From IMG/VR virus record IMGVR_UViG_3300025110_000036, positions 1-41,200 of that record: a DNA stretch of 41,200 nucleotides; one strand, 5' to 3'. This DNA is from a virus. This document shows positions 31,962 to 39,512 of this stretch, piece after piece. Below the pieces are notes generated by a model that was not told the DNA's origin, ran no database searches, and saw only the letters and a program-made list of their open reading frames with translations. The position numbers and the translations under genes were made by a program. Position 1 is the first letter of the stretch, and every line of letters starts with the position of its first letter.

Positions 31962-32663
31962 TTACGGTGTCTGTTGAGGAACTGGTATACGAGGTTCTCC
32001 ATCCGTATAGTCATCTCTTCTTCTTCGACCTATTTGTTCTGCACCAAACTTCTGTACTTCAGTTTGATATTTTTGTTCATAAAGTTGTAACATATCCATT
32101 GGACCTTTTAAATAGCTAAATGCTTCTACCAAGCATGCATATAAAAGTCCATTTCCAAAATTAAGACTTAAATAATTTGTTGTATTTGCTGAGCTTAATC
32201 CTAGAGGTCTTGCTGCATAGTGTAATTTATACATAAAAGCTGAGCTAGGTGTAGGAACAATAGTAAGTTTTCCTGAAGTCGAAGCTCCAGATCCTGTCGC
32301 TCCTCCAGACATTGCATAGTATTTTGGCGTTCCTGTTGTCGTTTCAGCAGCATCATATTCTCTTAAATAGCTAATATCTTTTTTAATCAGCCAGCCATTT
32401 GCTCCTGTGGCTGCAGTCGTTGATGTATAAACTTGAACTCCTCTAACAAATAAGGTACCTGCAGGTACATTAATACTATCATTAGAAGCTACTAAATTTC
32501 CTATAATTTCTTTTCTATTGGCATCAATCGGTATATCTCTTAAAATTCTAAGTTCTGAATTATCAATAAATTGATCAGTAATCGTACTGGATAATACAGA
32601 AGTTCCAACTTCAGTATAGTTTTGTATTGCTGTTGTTAATGTTGAATAAGTAAATCCTGCCAT
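31962..32663 (-). CDS. T7 gp11-like tail tubular A / head-tail adaptor protein, 233 aa
   Basis: The N-terminal helix (about 1-30) and the RILRDIPIDANR segment are followed by a beta-rich middle. Near the C-terminus a helix reads LLYACLVEAFSYLKGPMDMLQLYEQKYQTEV, broken here as LLYACLVEAFSYLKG and LYEQKYQTEV, which is the hallmark of T7 gp11-type adaptor proteins. These form a ring between portal and tail tube. The last residues are a basic, proline-rich tail. It lies one base after the 189-aa gene and before fibre-region genes, as expected for podoviruses. Confidence 0.78.
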   Translation of the reverse strand: MAGFTYSTLTTAIQNYTEVGTSVLSSTITDQFIDNSELRILRDIPIDANRKEIIGNLVASNDSINVPAGTLFVRGVQVYTSTTAATGANGWLIKKDISYLREYDAAETTTGTPKYYAMSGGATGSGASTSGKLTIVPTPSSAFMYKLHYAARPLGLSSANTTNYLSLNFGNGLLYACLVEAFSYLKGPMDMLQLYEQKYQTEVQKFGAEQIGRRRRDDYTDGEPRIPVPQQTP

Positions 32664-32664
32664 A

Positions 32665-33234
32665 TTATGCTTCTAAAGTTGCCGGACCAGCCGAACAATT
32701 ATTGCCTCCTCCTGATACTCCTCCACTTGTAGCAGTGTTTGTATTCACAGTAAAGTGGTAGTAATCTTCTGTATTATCTATGTCTCCGCTTGAATCTCTT
32801 TTGCCAACGGTAATTGAATACCCTGATGAATCAGCAATATTAGCTCCTGTAATACCATCAAAGCCAACTGGATTTTGATAAGCATCAGAATCCGATGTTG
32901 TATAAATGGGACCTCTAAATCTTACAGTGTCGCTTGTATCTCTTCCATGAGATTTTTCAAATACATTTATAATGCCTGATGAAGCTGAAATAGTTTCAAA
33001 AGGATTAGGTCCTAACATACCAACAACATCTTTTTCAGTTCTTGCTGGTCTCACATGTTCTAACCCATGTCCTTCTGCACCTGTTCCTCTTGGTTCTAAT
33101 TGAGGATGTTTTTCTTCATACTCAGATCTATGAACTAACATACCATTCCATTCCTTCATCATTTCTCTGTATGGAAATTCCATACCTGATCGGTCTGATA
33201 TTGCTTTTGCGTATTTTCCTTTTGCGAATGCCAT
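32665..33234 (-). CDS. Phage structural protein with zinc-ribbon-like N-terminus lacking cysteines, 189 aa
   Basis: The N-terminal ~45 residues (KAISDRSGMEFPY, then KEWNGMLVHRSEYE and KHPQLEP) align with a phage family in which the matching positions are usually cysteines (C-D-x-C-G ... C-x2-C ... KHPQ). Here Ser, Arg and His/Ser occupy those places, so metal binding is doubtful. The second half is Gly/Ser/Thr-rich and beta-like, and one cysteine lies near the C-terminus. Its place between two adaptor-type genes supports a head-tail junction role. The start is fused to the stop of the 254-aa gene. Confidence 0.68.
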   Translation of the reverse strand: MAFAKGKYAKAISDRSGMEFPYREMMKEWNGMLVHRSEYEEKHPQLEPRGTGAEGHGLEHVRPARTEKDVVGMLGPNPFETISASSGIINVFEKSHGRDTSDTVRFRGPIYTTSDSDAYQNPVGFDGITGANIADSSGYSITVGKRDSSGDIDNTEDYYHFTVNTNTATSGGVSGGGNNCSAGPATLEA

Positions 33235-33998
33235 TATGTTCCTGGGTAATAAGTTTTAGGAAGAATATGAACACTTGTAGAAGAACCATCTTCTGATAGT
33301 GCTCTTGCTAATTCATCCTCGTAAAATAATTTTAATTCTTGTGCTCTTTGTGGAGCGTATTTCTGTGCTAAATAAAATGCTAATCCTGATGCCATACAAG
33401 GTACAAAACGAAACGGTACATCCGTTGCATCTGTATAAGTTGCATCAACATCTTGTATTCTTTTTACAAAATAAATATGAACATCTTTTGACGCGGCTGT
33501 AGAATCAGGCGTCGTGTATAAAGTGACTGTTGTTTTGTCTACAAATCTTTGTACAAAATATCTAGAAGGTGTTCCTTTAGATAATTTATTTGCTAATCCT
33601 GAATAAGTTGATCGATCTGTTTTAGTAAGAGCAGAGTCTGCTTCTGATACAGTTCCTCTACCTGTTCGGTAAGTTGCTTCTAATATATCAGCAATTCCAT
33701 AAGTGGAAGTTCCTGTTGTTCCACCAACTGTTGTTGATGATGTTCCATCGCTTGTCGCTCTGTAGAAAGTGTATTCAGCTTGGCCTTCAACCAAATCAAT
33801 ATTAGTGTCGCCTACTTCCCAGTAGTGCAAACCTCTATTGCCCCATTCTTGAAATAATATATTTAAAGAACGCCTTGCTGTTTTTAATTGATATCCCGAA
33901 ACAGATTGTAAACCAATTCGTTCGTATGCTTCTTCAATGATTTCATCAACAGCAAATGTCTTATCGAACGTTACTGTTCCGGAAGTAGTATTAGCCAT
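33234..33998 (-). CDS. Head-tail connector / adaptor-type protein, 254 aa
   Basis: The N-terminal helix region (VDEIIEEAYERIGL, then YQLKTARRSLNILFQEWGNRG) and the following strand-rich part resemble P22 gp4/T7 gp11-type adaptor proteins of marine podoviruses. The last third has a helix with a LAQKYAPQRAQELKLFYE pattern, as in the neighbouring adaptor. A ring of such subunits usually closes the portal after packaging. The AGGAGG ribosome site is strong. The stop is fused to the next start, so the two head-tail genes are coupled. Confidence 0.75.
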   Translation of the reverse strand: MANTTSGTVTFDKTFAVDEIIEEAYERIGLQSVSGYQLKTARRSLNILFQEWGNRGLHYWEVGDTNIDLVEGQAEYTFYRATSDGTSSTTVGGTTGTSTYGIADILEATYRTGRGTVSEADSALTKTDRSTYSGLANKLSKGTPSRYFVQRFVDKTTVTLYTTPDSTAASKDVHIYFVKRIQDVDATYTDATDVPFRFVPCMASGLAFYLAQKYAPQRAQELKLFYEDELARALSEDGSSTSVHILPKTYYPGT

Positions 33999-34008
33999 TT
34001 GCTACCTC

Positions 34009-34428
34009 CTAATACGATTTAGTTAACTCTAATACAATCGTATACGCATCATTATTTGTATGATGTAAAGTTGTTAAAGCCACGTCTCCGCTTACACCAG
34101 TAGCTTCTGTATTTTTTAAACCACCAAAAGATCTATAATCAAAATGTCCATTGGTAGGTTCTAAAGCTACACCGCCACCTAAAATTAATGCTTTGACATT
34201 AGTGTCAGCAGCCCATTCTAGATCAATTCTCATGCCTGAAATTGCGTACCATACTTGTGTAATATGCACTCTTGAGCATGCTGCGCCTGTATGAGAATTT
34301 GAGTTTAAAGCTGAAACATCAACTTTTACTACCGATGCTTCACCATTACCATCAGAGATGTTTGTAAATTTCATTACAGCGGTTCTATCACCGTCTACTA
34401 ATGTTTGACTTGTTACTGCGTCTGCCAT
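34009..34428 (-). CDS. Small conserved-type virion protein, 139 aa
   Basis: This is a beta-rich protein without signal peptide, containing a single cysteine (GAACSRVHITQVWYAI) and a WAADTNVKALILGGG strand-turn. A recurrent type in marine phages, usually near the capsid gene. It is preceded by a strong AGGAGG ribosome site and a UUCG-capped hairpin (34450-34465), which suggests that its mRNA level or stability is set separately. It might decorate the capsid or sit at the head-tail junction. Function not proven. Confidence 0.7.
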   Translation of the reverse strand: MADAVTSQTLVDGDRTAVMKFTNISDGNGEASVVKVDVSALNSNSHTGAACSRVHITQVWYAISGMRIDLEWAADTNVKALILGGGVALEPTNGHFDYRSFGGLKNTEATGVSGDVALTTLHHTNNDAYTIVLELTKSY

Positions 34429-34449
34429 GTTTTCCTCCTGTTAGAGAGA

Positions 34450-34465
34450 GGGAGCCGAAGCTCCC
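34450..34465 (-). terminator. UUCG-capped stable hairpin between virion genes
   Basis: On the minus strand GGGAGC-TTCG-GCTCCC forms a six-pair stem with an extra-stable UUCG loop, and AGAG/CTCT extends it beyond one mismatch. No U tract follows, so partial termination, pausing or mRNA stabilisation are all possible. The downstream ribosome site is not enclosed. Confidence 0.5.
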
Positions 34466-34486
34466 GCTCTAATTTAAGTTTATTTA

Positions 34487-35218
34487 TTAGCCGTTATTGT
34501 AATCAAAAGCTGCGCCAGTGATTTTAATAACTATTTTACCTGCTGTGTAAGCTGCTTCAGTAGCATCTCCAGTAGTCAAGTAAAGATATTTTTTACTTAA
34601 TGCTGCAAGTGTTGCTCCACCGTCAGCAGAAACATACATACCTAAAGTTAAGTCACCATTATTAAGTAATACTGTTCCACTAGATACTGCTGCGTTTTCT
34701 GCATCAGTAGCTGTAGCACCACATACTAAATTAATATCTGGGTCTCCACCTGTTGGTACTTCTAAACATGCAAATTCTATTTCAAATGGAATACCATTAA
34801 CTCCAGTTGTTAGTTCTGCGATGTAAGCATTAGCTGCTCCACCATCAGTACCAATAATATCATTTGCAGCACCACCAGAAGCTAATCCACCATGTAGATC
34901 GATTAGAATAGTAGTGTAGATAAGACCACCAACTTTATTCACAAATGTACTAATTGCATCATCAGCAATTCCTGTGCCATGATCATTAGGTGTAACTTTA
35001 AAAATAGTTGCTGCTGTACCTAAACTTGCATTGTTAGTACCTGTTGAAGTACCTGCTGCTACAATGTTGTTTCCAGTGCTTGCAACTTTTTCTATTTCCA
35101 TACCACCCGCTGCTTTTATAACAGCATAGTCTACAAATGCTCCTGTAGTAGTGTTCTTAGTTGTTGCTTTTATATCGCCATCAGAACGTACCGTTCCGTT
35201 AAACGTTGTTGTTGCCAT
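34487..35218 (-). CDS. Structural (decoration-type) protein, 243 aa
   Basis: The sequence is Gly/Ala/Thr/Ser-rich with many short hydrophobic strands and no long helix, typical of phage capsid decoration or minor head proteins. It starts MATTTFNGTVRSDGDI, and a strong AGGAGG ribosome site lies seven or so bases upstream. It is the first gene after a 163-base leader with its own promoter-like signal and alternative hairpins, and is followed by a UUCG-capped hairpin, so it may be an independently controlled, highly expressed product. A role on the capsid surface is inferred from position behind the major capsid gene. Confidence 0.68.
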   Translation of the reverse strand: MATTTFNGTVRSDGDIKATTKNTTTGAFVDYAVIKAAGGMEIEKVASTGNNIVAAGTSTGTNNASLGTAATIFKVTPNDHGTGIADDAISTFVNKVGGLIYTTILIDLHGGLASGGAANDIIGTDGGAANAYIAELTTGVNGIPFEIEFACLEVPTGGDPDINLVCGATATDAENAAVSSGTVLLNNGDLTLGMYVSADGGATLAALSKKYLYLTTGDATEAAYTAGKIVIKITGAAFDYNNG

Positions 35219-35242
35219 AATTATAATCCTCCTAGTTTATGT

Positions 35243-35284
35243 GAATACTGTCTCTAGGCCGTCGACTATACTGCGTCAGTATTC
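35243..35284 (-). promoter_or_regulatory. Leader with two mutually exclusive stem-loops
   Basis: On the plus strand GAATACTG (35243-35250) and ATACTG (35268-35273) can each pair with the single CAGTATTC element (35277-35284). The near pairing gives a six-pair stem with a three-base loop, the far pairing an eight-pair stem with a 26-base loop. Only one can form at a time. It lies in the 5' leader of the 243-aa gene. Confidence 0.5.
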
Positions 35285-35306
35285 TAAAATAATTGTATAG
35301 TAATTT

Positions 35307-35335
35307 TTTATAGCGTTTTTTTAACTAGAGTGCAA
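35307..35335 (-). promoter_or_regulatory. Possible late promoter before the 243-aa structural gene
   Basis: Minus-strand hexamers TTGCAC (35335-35330) and TATAAA (35312-35307) are 17 bases apart. The -35 match is only fair. The rest of the 163-base intergenic stretch (35219-35381) holds the alternative hairpins and a weak CGGA/TCCG stem, and no gene. Confidence 0.4.
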
Positions 35336-35381
35336 GAGATTATGTGAGCCGGAGACGTTTTCCGATATGTAGCTTGTTAGA

Positions 35382-35591
35382 TTAAGTAGCTACTGAAACT
35401 TGTGCCTGTGAGTCTTCAATCTTATTTACTCTGTGAGCAATCTTAGCTTCTTCTAACTTGATCTCAGTGATGATTTCTCTAATTTTATCATCAATTTTAA
35501 CCATGTTAAGAGTATATTTACCTGATTCGTTATACTCTTGCTCCCAACTTAACTCCAAGGACTTCTTCTGTTTGTATAGGTCTTGTGTCAT
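35382..35591 (-). CDS. Small charged helical protein, 69 aa
   Basis: The ATG at 35591 (rather than 35606) has an AGGAGG ribosome site at 35603-35598, six bases upstream. The product is highly charged with a Lys/Glu/Ile/Leu pattern over about residues 20-60, consistent with one or two long helices. It overlaps the end of the 82-aa gene in another frame. No family is recognised. It precedes the intergenic leader of the 243-aa gene. Confidence 0.62.
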   Translation of the reverse strand: MTQDLYKQKKSLELSWEQEYNESGKYTLNMVKIDDKIREIITEIKLEEAKIAHRVNKIEDSQAQVSVAT

Positions 35592-35778
35592 ATACAACCT
35601 CCTCATAGGTTATCCATTTACCTTTTTTATTGGTAAATCCATCAGACTCGAACAATACCTCATTTTTTCCCAGCTTGTCAAGGATAGATTGTTCAATACT
35701 TTCAGCATTATCTTCAGCCATTACAGTAAAATTTGCATAGTGCCCATGATAACGGATTTGTATTCGAAAGTTTTTCAT
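35530..35778 (-). CDS. Small phage protein, 82 aa, unknown function
   Basis: This protein has an N-terminal beta-like stretch (FRIQIRYHGHYANFTV), then a helix with acidic residues (about 20-40), then a beta/charged C-terminus. No membrane or metal motif is seen. It is the first gene after the capsid gene's hairpin and overlaps the next gene's start by about 60 bases, including that gene's ribosome site. Its role is unknown. Position after the capsid gene may mean a small head-associated protein. Confidence 0.62.
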   Translation of the reverse strand: MKNFRIQIRYHGHYANFTVMAEDNAESIEQSILDKLGKNEVLFESDGFTNKKGKWITYEEVVYDTRPIQTEEVLGVKLGARV

Positions 35779-35803
35779 AGTGTATTTCTTACTTTATGTT
35801 TCA

Positions 35804-35831
35804 AATGAGGCCGTTTTAAGGCGGCCTCATT
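35804..35831 (-). terminator. Ten-pair hairpin after the major capsid gene
   Basis: AATGAGGCCG (35804-35813) pairs perfectly with CGGCCTCATT (35822-35831) around an 8-base loop. The stem begins 19 bases after the capsid stop on the minus strand. The following bases are TGAAAC, not a U tract, so it may protect the abundant capsid mRNA or reduce read-through rather than fully stop transcription. Confidence 0.55.
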
Positions 35832-35849
35832 CATTTACTTATTTACTTA

Positions 35850-36755
35850 TTACGCACCTGGTGATCCGAAGATACCTCTCCAGTCAGACCAGCCGAAGCT
35901 GTATCTTTCTCGAGCTTTGTATCTCACGTTACCAGTTTCAAAATCGCCTTCCATAGCAGTTTTGATTGGTGCTCTTGTGAAGTGTTTAAGTCCATTTGGT
36001 ACATCTGTTTTGATAAAGAATGCATCAGTGTCAGTTAAGTAGTGGTTTACCACATATCCTTGTGGTACCATTCCCATAGACGCTACTGCGTTGATATCAT
36101 TGTCAGCTGTTCCAGTTCTACCTACAGATTTCATCAATCTTTCAGCAGTAAATTGCAAAGCAGAAGGAATAATTAATTTCATTCCTTTAGCTGCAATTTT
36201 CAGACCACGCTCATCAGTTAGTGCAGCAATGTCAATCATTGATTGCTCTAAAGATGTTTCGTTAAGGTCTGCAGCAGTTGATAGTTCGTTTTGCTCAGTA
36301 CCAGCAACAATTACGTGTGCTGTTGAACAAAGTTCTAAACCATCTCCGCCAGTGTATGAACTGTTAAACGCTCTGTTAAGAACATTTGCTGCTTTAACTT
36401 GTTTAGAATTAGCCATTGATCTAGCTAATGCTTTTGTATAACGAGACGCAAGTCTGTCATACAAGTTATCTTCAATCGCTTCTTCAGTGATTGAAAACGC
36501 TAAAGCAAGCGTTTCATGCGTGTAACGAGCCGTGAAAGTTTCTTGTGCTGCATCGTAGTTAACACTTTGACCTTCAGGTTTTACAGAAGCATTTCCAAAT
36601 CCAGATAACATAACTTCTTCTTCAAAAGCTCTGTCTGAATTTTCTGAACTGAAAATTTCTGCATGTTCGTTAGCGTAGTTTTTGTATTCCAAGCCGAATA
36701 GTGCATTCAAACCTGGTTCTAGTTCTTTAACTAGTTGTGATCGTGATATTGCCAT
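35850..36755 (-). CDS. Major capsid protein, HK97-fold, Mu gpT-like
   Basis: The 301-aa protein has a MCP layout: N-terminal helix with LEPGLNALFGLEYKNY, an acidic stretch, VNYDAAQETFTARYTHETLALAFSIT (the E-loop to P-domain transition, broken here), a conserved EEAIEDNLYDRL helix, a LNRAFNSSYTGGDG region and the C-terminal RYKARERYSFGWSDWRGIFGSPG segment. It resembles the Mu-like gpT/HK97-fold family found in marine podoviruses. A clear AGGAG ribosome site precedes the ATG. It follows a probable decoration protein and the scaffold gene, and a strong hairpin closes it, consistent with very high expression. Confidence 0.88.
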   Translation of the reverse strand: MAISRSQLVKELEPGLNALFGLEYKNYANEHAEIFSSENSDRAFEEEVMLSGFGNASVKPEGQSVNYDAAQETFTARYTHETLALAFSITEEAIEDNLYDRLASRYTKALARSMANSKQVKAANVLNRAFNSSYTGGDGLELCSTAHVIVAGTEQNELSTAADLNETSLEQSMIDIAALTDERGLKIAAKGMKLIIPSALQFTAERLMKSVGRTGTADNDINAVASMGMVPQGYVVNHYLTDTDAFFIKTDVPNGLKHFTRAPIKTAMEGDFETGNVRYKARERYSFGWSDWRGIFGSPGA

Positions 36756-36770
36756 GTTTTTATACTCCTA

Positions 36771-37340
36771 TTATGCTAAGGCTGTGTCTACTTTAAACAC
36801 ATGTTCGCCGACATTAAATACACAATACGCGTTAGCGTTAGCTGAACTCGTATCTTGGTTATCGGGATCGTTTGAGATTCCGATTTGTTTGAAACCATTG
36901 TCAGTCGCTGCTTCAGAAGTATCTAATTCTGAAGTTGATTGACCAGTGATAGTACTTCCACCAGTTCCTACGAAGTCCATTGCTGAATGATTCATAGCTG
37001 CTGTTCCAGTACCATCATGTTGTGCTTCAAACACGATGTAAGGGTCGACATATACGGAAGCTTTAAGATCAGAAGCATTAGTGCTTGCTGGATAATAAGC
37101 GCTCCAAGTTGGTTTGCTAGTTGTTGGATCTGTGTAAAACACGCCTCCGAAAACGCCCAATTGTTGAACGTCTGCGGCAGCTGCTGCTTCAATCCCACCA
37201 GCTGTAACTGCTTCAACTACTTGTCCAGTATAAATTGCTGTATTGTAGTTAGCTGCAATCACATATTCTTCAGTTCTGATTTGTCCACCAACAAGTGATC
37301 TTGTAGGTCTGAAACCAAAAGCTGCGTCTTGATTTGCCAT
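36771..37340 (-). CDS. Probable capsid decoration / minor head protein, 189 aa
   Basis: The protein starts MANQDAAFGFRPTR and is Gly/Ala/Thr/Asp-rich with an ordered set of short strands, common in head decoration or minor head proteins encoded next to the major capsid gene. It lies directly before the capsid gene with a 15-base gap and after a hairpin-containing gap. The AGGAG ribosome site is good. No catalytic motif is seen. Position gives the main support. Confidence 0.72.
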   Translation of the reverse strand: MANQDAAFGFRPTRSLVGGQIRTEEYVIAANYNTAIYTGQVVEAVTAGGIEAAAAADVQQLGVFGGVFYTDPTTSKPTWSAYYPASTNASDLKASVYVDPYIVFEAQHDGTGTAAMNHSAMDFVGTGGSTITGQSTSELDTSEAATDNGFKQIGISNDPDNQDTSSANANAYCVFNVGEHVFKVDTALA

Positions 37341-37355
37341 AGTTTTTCTCCTAAT

Positions 37356-37376
37356 GCTTACAGAAATTCTGTAAGC
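37356..37376 (-). terminator. Nine-pair hairpin before the decoration-type gene
   Basis: GCTTACAGA and TCTGTAAGC form a perfect nine-pair stem with a three-base loop, ending six bases before the AGGAG ribosome site on the minus strand. No U tract follows. It may mark an RNA processing or stabilisation site at the start of the capsid-gene message. Confidence 0.5.
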
Positions 37377-37414
37377 GGTTAATTTAATTCGTTGGATTAG
37401 GAATCGCTAATAAA

Positions 37415-37879
37415 TTAGTTTTTCTTTGTTCCACCGAAGGTTACACGGGACTGCCTCTCACTATTGATTGGCATTCCTGGGTGTTGCTCCTTCATGAGAT
37501 CGTTTTCTATAGCGTCATTTGCGTCTTGAGTCATATTATTAAAATATGCTTCGCGCGATTTGACAACCTCTTCGGGTACCTTCGCAAGCAAAAGGCCACC
37601 AACTCCGATTACCCCTTTGTATTTGCCTTCTGTAACAGTTGGATATTGAGATCCTGGATATGCATCAGCTCTTACAAGCTCGTATCCTGATCTTATTCGC
37701 CCAGCCATGTTTTTTGAATCATCAAAACCCATAGTCTCAGCTCTTATCCACCTGTGATGGAAACCATCTGGCGCAGGGGGTGCATCTAAAGATGATGGTG
37801 GAGTCCAAACTTTTTTCTGAGTTGTTTTTTCTCTTGTCTGGCTCGCACGGGAAGTTTTCATTTTGTCGTCGTTTTGCAT
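37415..37879 (-). CDS. Conserved-type phage head-region protein, 154 aa
   Basis: The N-terminal ~35 residues are basic and disordered-looking. A short domain with FHHRWIRAETMGFDDS, an IRSGYELVRADAYP helix and a VIGVGGLLLAKVPEEVV stretch follows. No membrane segment is predicted. It lies between the scaffold-like and decoration-type genes, so a head-assembly or vertex role is likely. It resembles marine phage head-region proteins that remain unassigned. Start: the ATG used is the longest in frame, and a later in-frame ATG (residue 6) is possible. Confidence 0.65.
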   Translation of the reverse strand: MQNDDKMKTSRASQTREKTTQKKVWTPPSSLDAPPAPDGFHHRWIRAETMGFDDSKNMAGRIRSGYELVRADAYPGSQYPTVTEGKYKGVIGVGGLLLAKVPEEVVKSREAYFNNMTQDANDAIENDLMKEQHPGMPINSERQSRVTFGGTKKN

Positions 37880-37883
37880 ATGC

Positions 37884-38849
37884 TTATGCCTCCTTCGTGA
37901 TTTTTAATTGTTTTGCATACTCTTCAAGTGGCACACCTAATTTTTTAGCGATTGCTACCTGAGATGATGTGAGTCTCACGGTTTTGCGACCATGTTGTAC
38001 ACTTCGCTTCGCTGAAGCTACTGTTTGTGTAGGTTTAGTCGATTCCTGAGACGTAGTATTACCAAATTTATGTGGAAAGTCAACACGTATTCTTTTATCT
38101 ATTTCCGCATAGTATTCGGGAGAATTAGGGTCAAACCCTTCTTGCTCGGTTAGTTTTTTATGTAAGTCAAAAGCCGTATAAGTCATGGCGCTATCTTTAC
38201 CAAACCATTCATTTTTTGACGCCCAGTCTTCAGCTCTAGGATCTGGAGGAGGTATCTTCCCTTTGACACTATCATCTAAAGATGGAGTTTTTACATTTTT
38301 TTCTTTGTCTTGTGATTGACGTTCTTTTAAAGCATTCAATCTTGTTTCTTCAACCGTTAACTGAGCAATCGATCTTTGAGCATCAACTTCTGCATTGATA
38401 TCTCCAGCTTCTCTCGCCGCTGTTAATTTTGCTTTAGCTGCATCCAGACCCGATGTTACTCGATTCTCAATGGCTTTAACATAATTAGGTTCAAGTTTTG
38501 TAAGTTTAGTTTTAAGTTCATTAAGTTCTGCTTGACCACCTCGAGCAAAGTCGAGAGCGGCTTCTTTTTGTCTTTCCGCTTCTCTCCACTTTTTAGTTAG
38601 TTTTGCAATTCTTTTTTGAACACCTTCACTGTATTCTTCTAATTCTTGTTTTGGTTTTTCTTCTTCTTTTGGTTTTTCTTCTTGCTGCTTGTCGCTTGAT
38701 TCCTGCTTCTCTTCAACTGCTTCTTTGACTTCTTCCTTCTCGACAACCGGTTCTACGGTTTCGACTTCTTTTTTTTCTTCTTCAATATCAACTTCCGCGC
38801 CTGGGCCGGTTGTATCAATATCTACTGTTTTTTCTTCTTTGTCTGGCAT
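37884..38849 (-). CDS. Scaffold-like capsid assembly protein, 321 aa
   Basis: The N-terminal ~100 residues are strongly Glu/Lys/Val-rich and presumably disordered. A long coiled coil follows (about 75-190, with a KRIAKLTKKWREAERQK-type basic start), then a Pro-rich link and a basic C-terminus (about 275-321) that includes VQHGRKTVRLTSSQ and a QVAIAKKLGVPLEEYAK helix. This layout (acidic disordered N-terminus, coiled coil, basic C-terminal helices) is the scaffolding-protein pattern. It sits two genes before the major capsid gene and has a strong AGGAGG ribosome site. A GroES-like gene precedes it. Confidence 0.75.
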   Translation of the reverse strand: MPDKEEKTVDIDTTGPGAEVDIEEEKKEVETVEPVVEKEEVKEAVEEKQESSDKQQEEKPKEEEKPKQELEEYSEGVQKRIAKLTKKWREAERQKEAALDFARGGQAELNELKTKLTKLEPNYVKAIENRVTSGLDAAKAKLTAAREAGDINAEVDAQRSIAQLTVEETRLNALKERQSQDKEKNVKTPSLDDSVKGKIPPPDPRAEDWASKNEWFGKDSAMTYTAFDLHKKLTEQEGFDPNSPEYYAEIDKRIRVDFPHKFGNTTSQESTKPTQTVASAKRSVQHGRKTVRLTSSQVAIAKKLGVPLEEYAKQLKITKEA

Positions 38850-38863
38850 AGTTCCTCCTATGA

Positions 38864-39322
38864 TTAATTATGATGAAGTACGTTTTCAGGATTGTCAATT
38901 GTTCCTAAAACTTCGTCGTCATTTAGTATACGAACTTCTCCACCTTCGATGGGTAGTCTTGATCCTGCGTAACGTGCAAATATTACCCACTGTCCTTTTT
39001 TGCACCACGGTCCCGTTGGAAACTTTTCGTGATCATGATAGGCCAACGGACCCATCTTGAGTACATAACCACAATTCGTGGCAATACGTAATTTGTCTAA
39101 TGATTCTTGTGCGATTAAAATTCCGCCTTTAGTTTTTTCCTTTGGTGTAAAGGGTAAGACTAAAAGTCGCCAGCCGCTAGGATCAGGCAGCAGGGAGCTT
39201 TGTTCTTTGATATTGTCGGGATTTAATGGTTCTTTTTCTTTTAAGGTTTGGTACTTTTCTTCCAATGCATTTTTATGCTTTGGGAGGTCCTTTTCCGATG
39301 TCGATAACGTTTCCTTGTTCAT
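38864..39322 (-). CDS. Phage GroES-like co-chaperonin (Cpn10), 152 aa
   Basis: After a ~48-residue charged N-terminal extension, the protein aligns with Cpn10. The strand GWRLLVLPF is followed by a mobile-loop-like KEKTKGGILIAQE containing the Gly-Gly-Ile-Leu hydrophobic tripeptide used to bind GroEL. A roof-loop region and the GQWVIFARYAG strand follow, then the C-terminal DDEVLGTI strand. As with T4 gp31, it may replace host GroES so that the host chaperonin can fold the capsid protein. GroEL is not visible. It precedes the scaffold and capsid genes. The start at 39322 has a GGAGC ribosome site. Confidence 0.82.
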   Translation of the reverse strand: MNKETLSTSEKDLPKHKNALEEKYQTLKEKEPLNPDNIKEQSSLLPDPSGWRLLVLPFTPKEKTKGGILIAQESLDKLRIATNCGYVLKMGPLAYHDHEKFPTGPWCKKGQWVIFARYAGSRLPIEGGEVRILNDDEVLGTIDNPENVLHHN

Positions 39323-39512
39323 CTTTTTGCTCCTTCTGTTTAAGCAGGTTAGAGATTTCCTGTAGCATGTACTGATATGTACGTGCTTGTCCTAACATAT
39401 ACTGATATTTCTCCATGTTGTCAATACCACCACTGATCATAGTGTCACCAACTCTTTGAAGATTGTCTTGTATAAGTTTTTGTAATTTTGCAACGATAAC
39501 TAAGGGATCCAT
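39273..39512 (-). CDS. Small helical phage protein, 79 aa
   Basis: I chose the ATG at 39512 because it is fused to the upstream stop (TAATG); an upstream ATG at 39557 lies within the oxygenase-like gene. The product has two helices with a MEKYQYMLGQARTYQYM repeat-like middle, then a polar tail. It overlaps the GroES start by 50 bases. A similar small protein precedes GroES-like genes in some marine phages, as far as I recall. Function is unknown. Confidence 0.62.
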   Translation of the reverse strand: MDPLVIVAKLQKLIQDNLQRVGDTMISGGIDNMEKYQYMLGQARTYQYMLQEISNLLKQKEQKDEQGNVIDIGKGPPKA

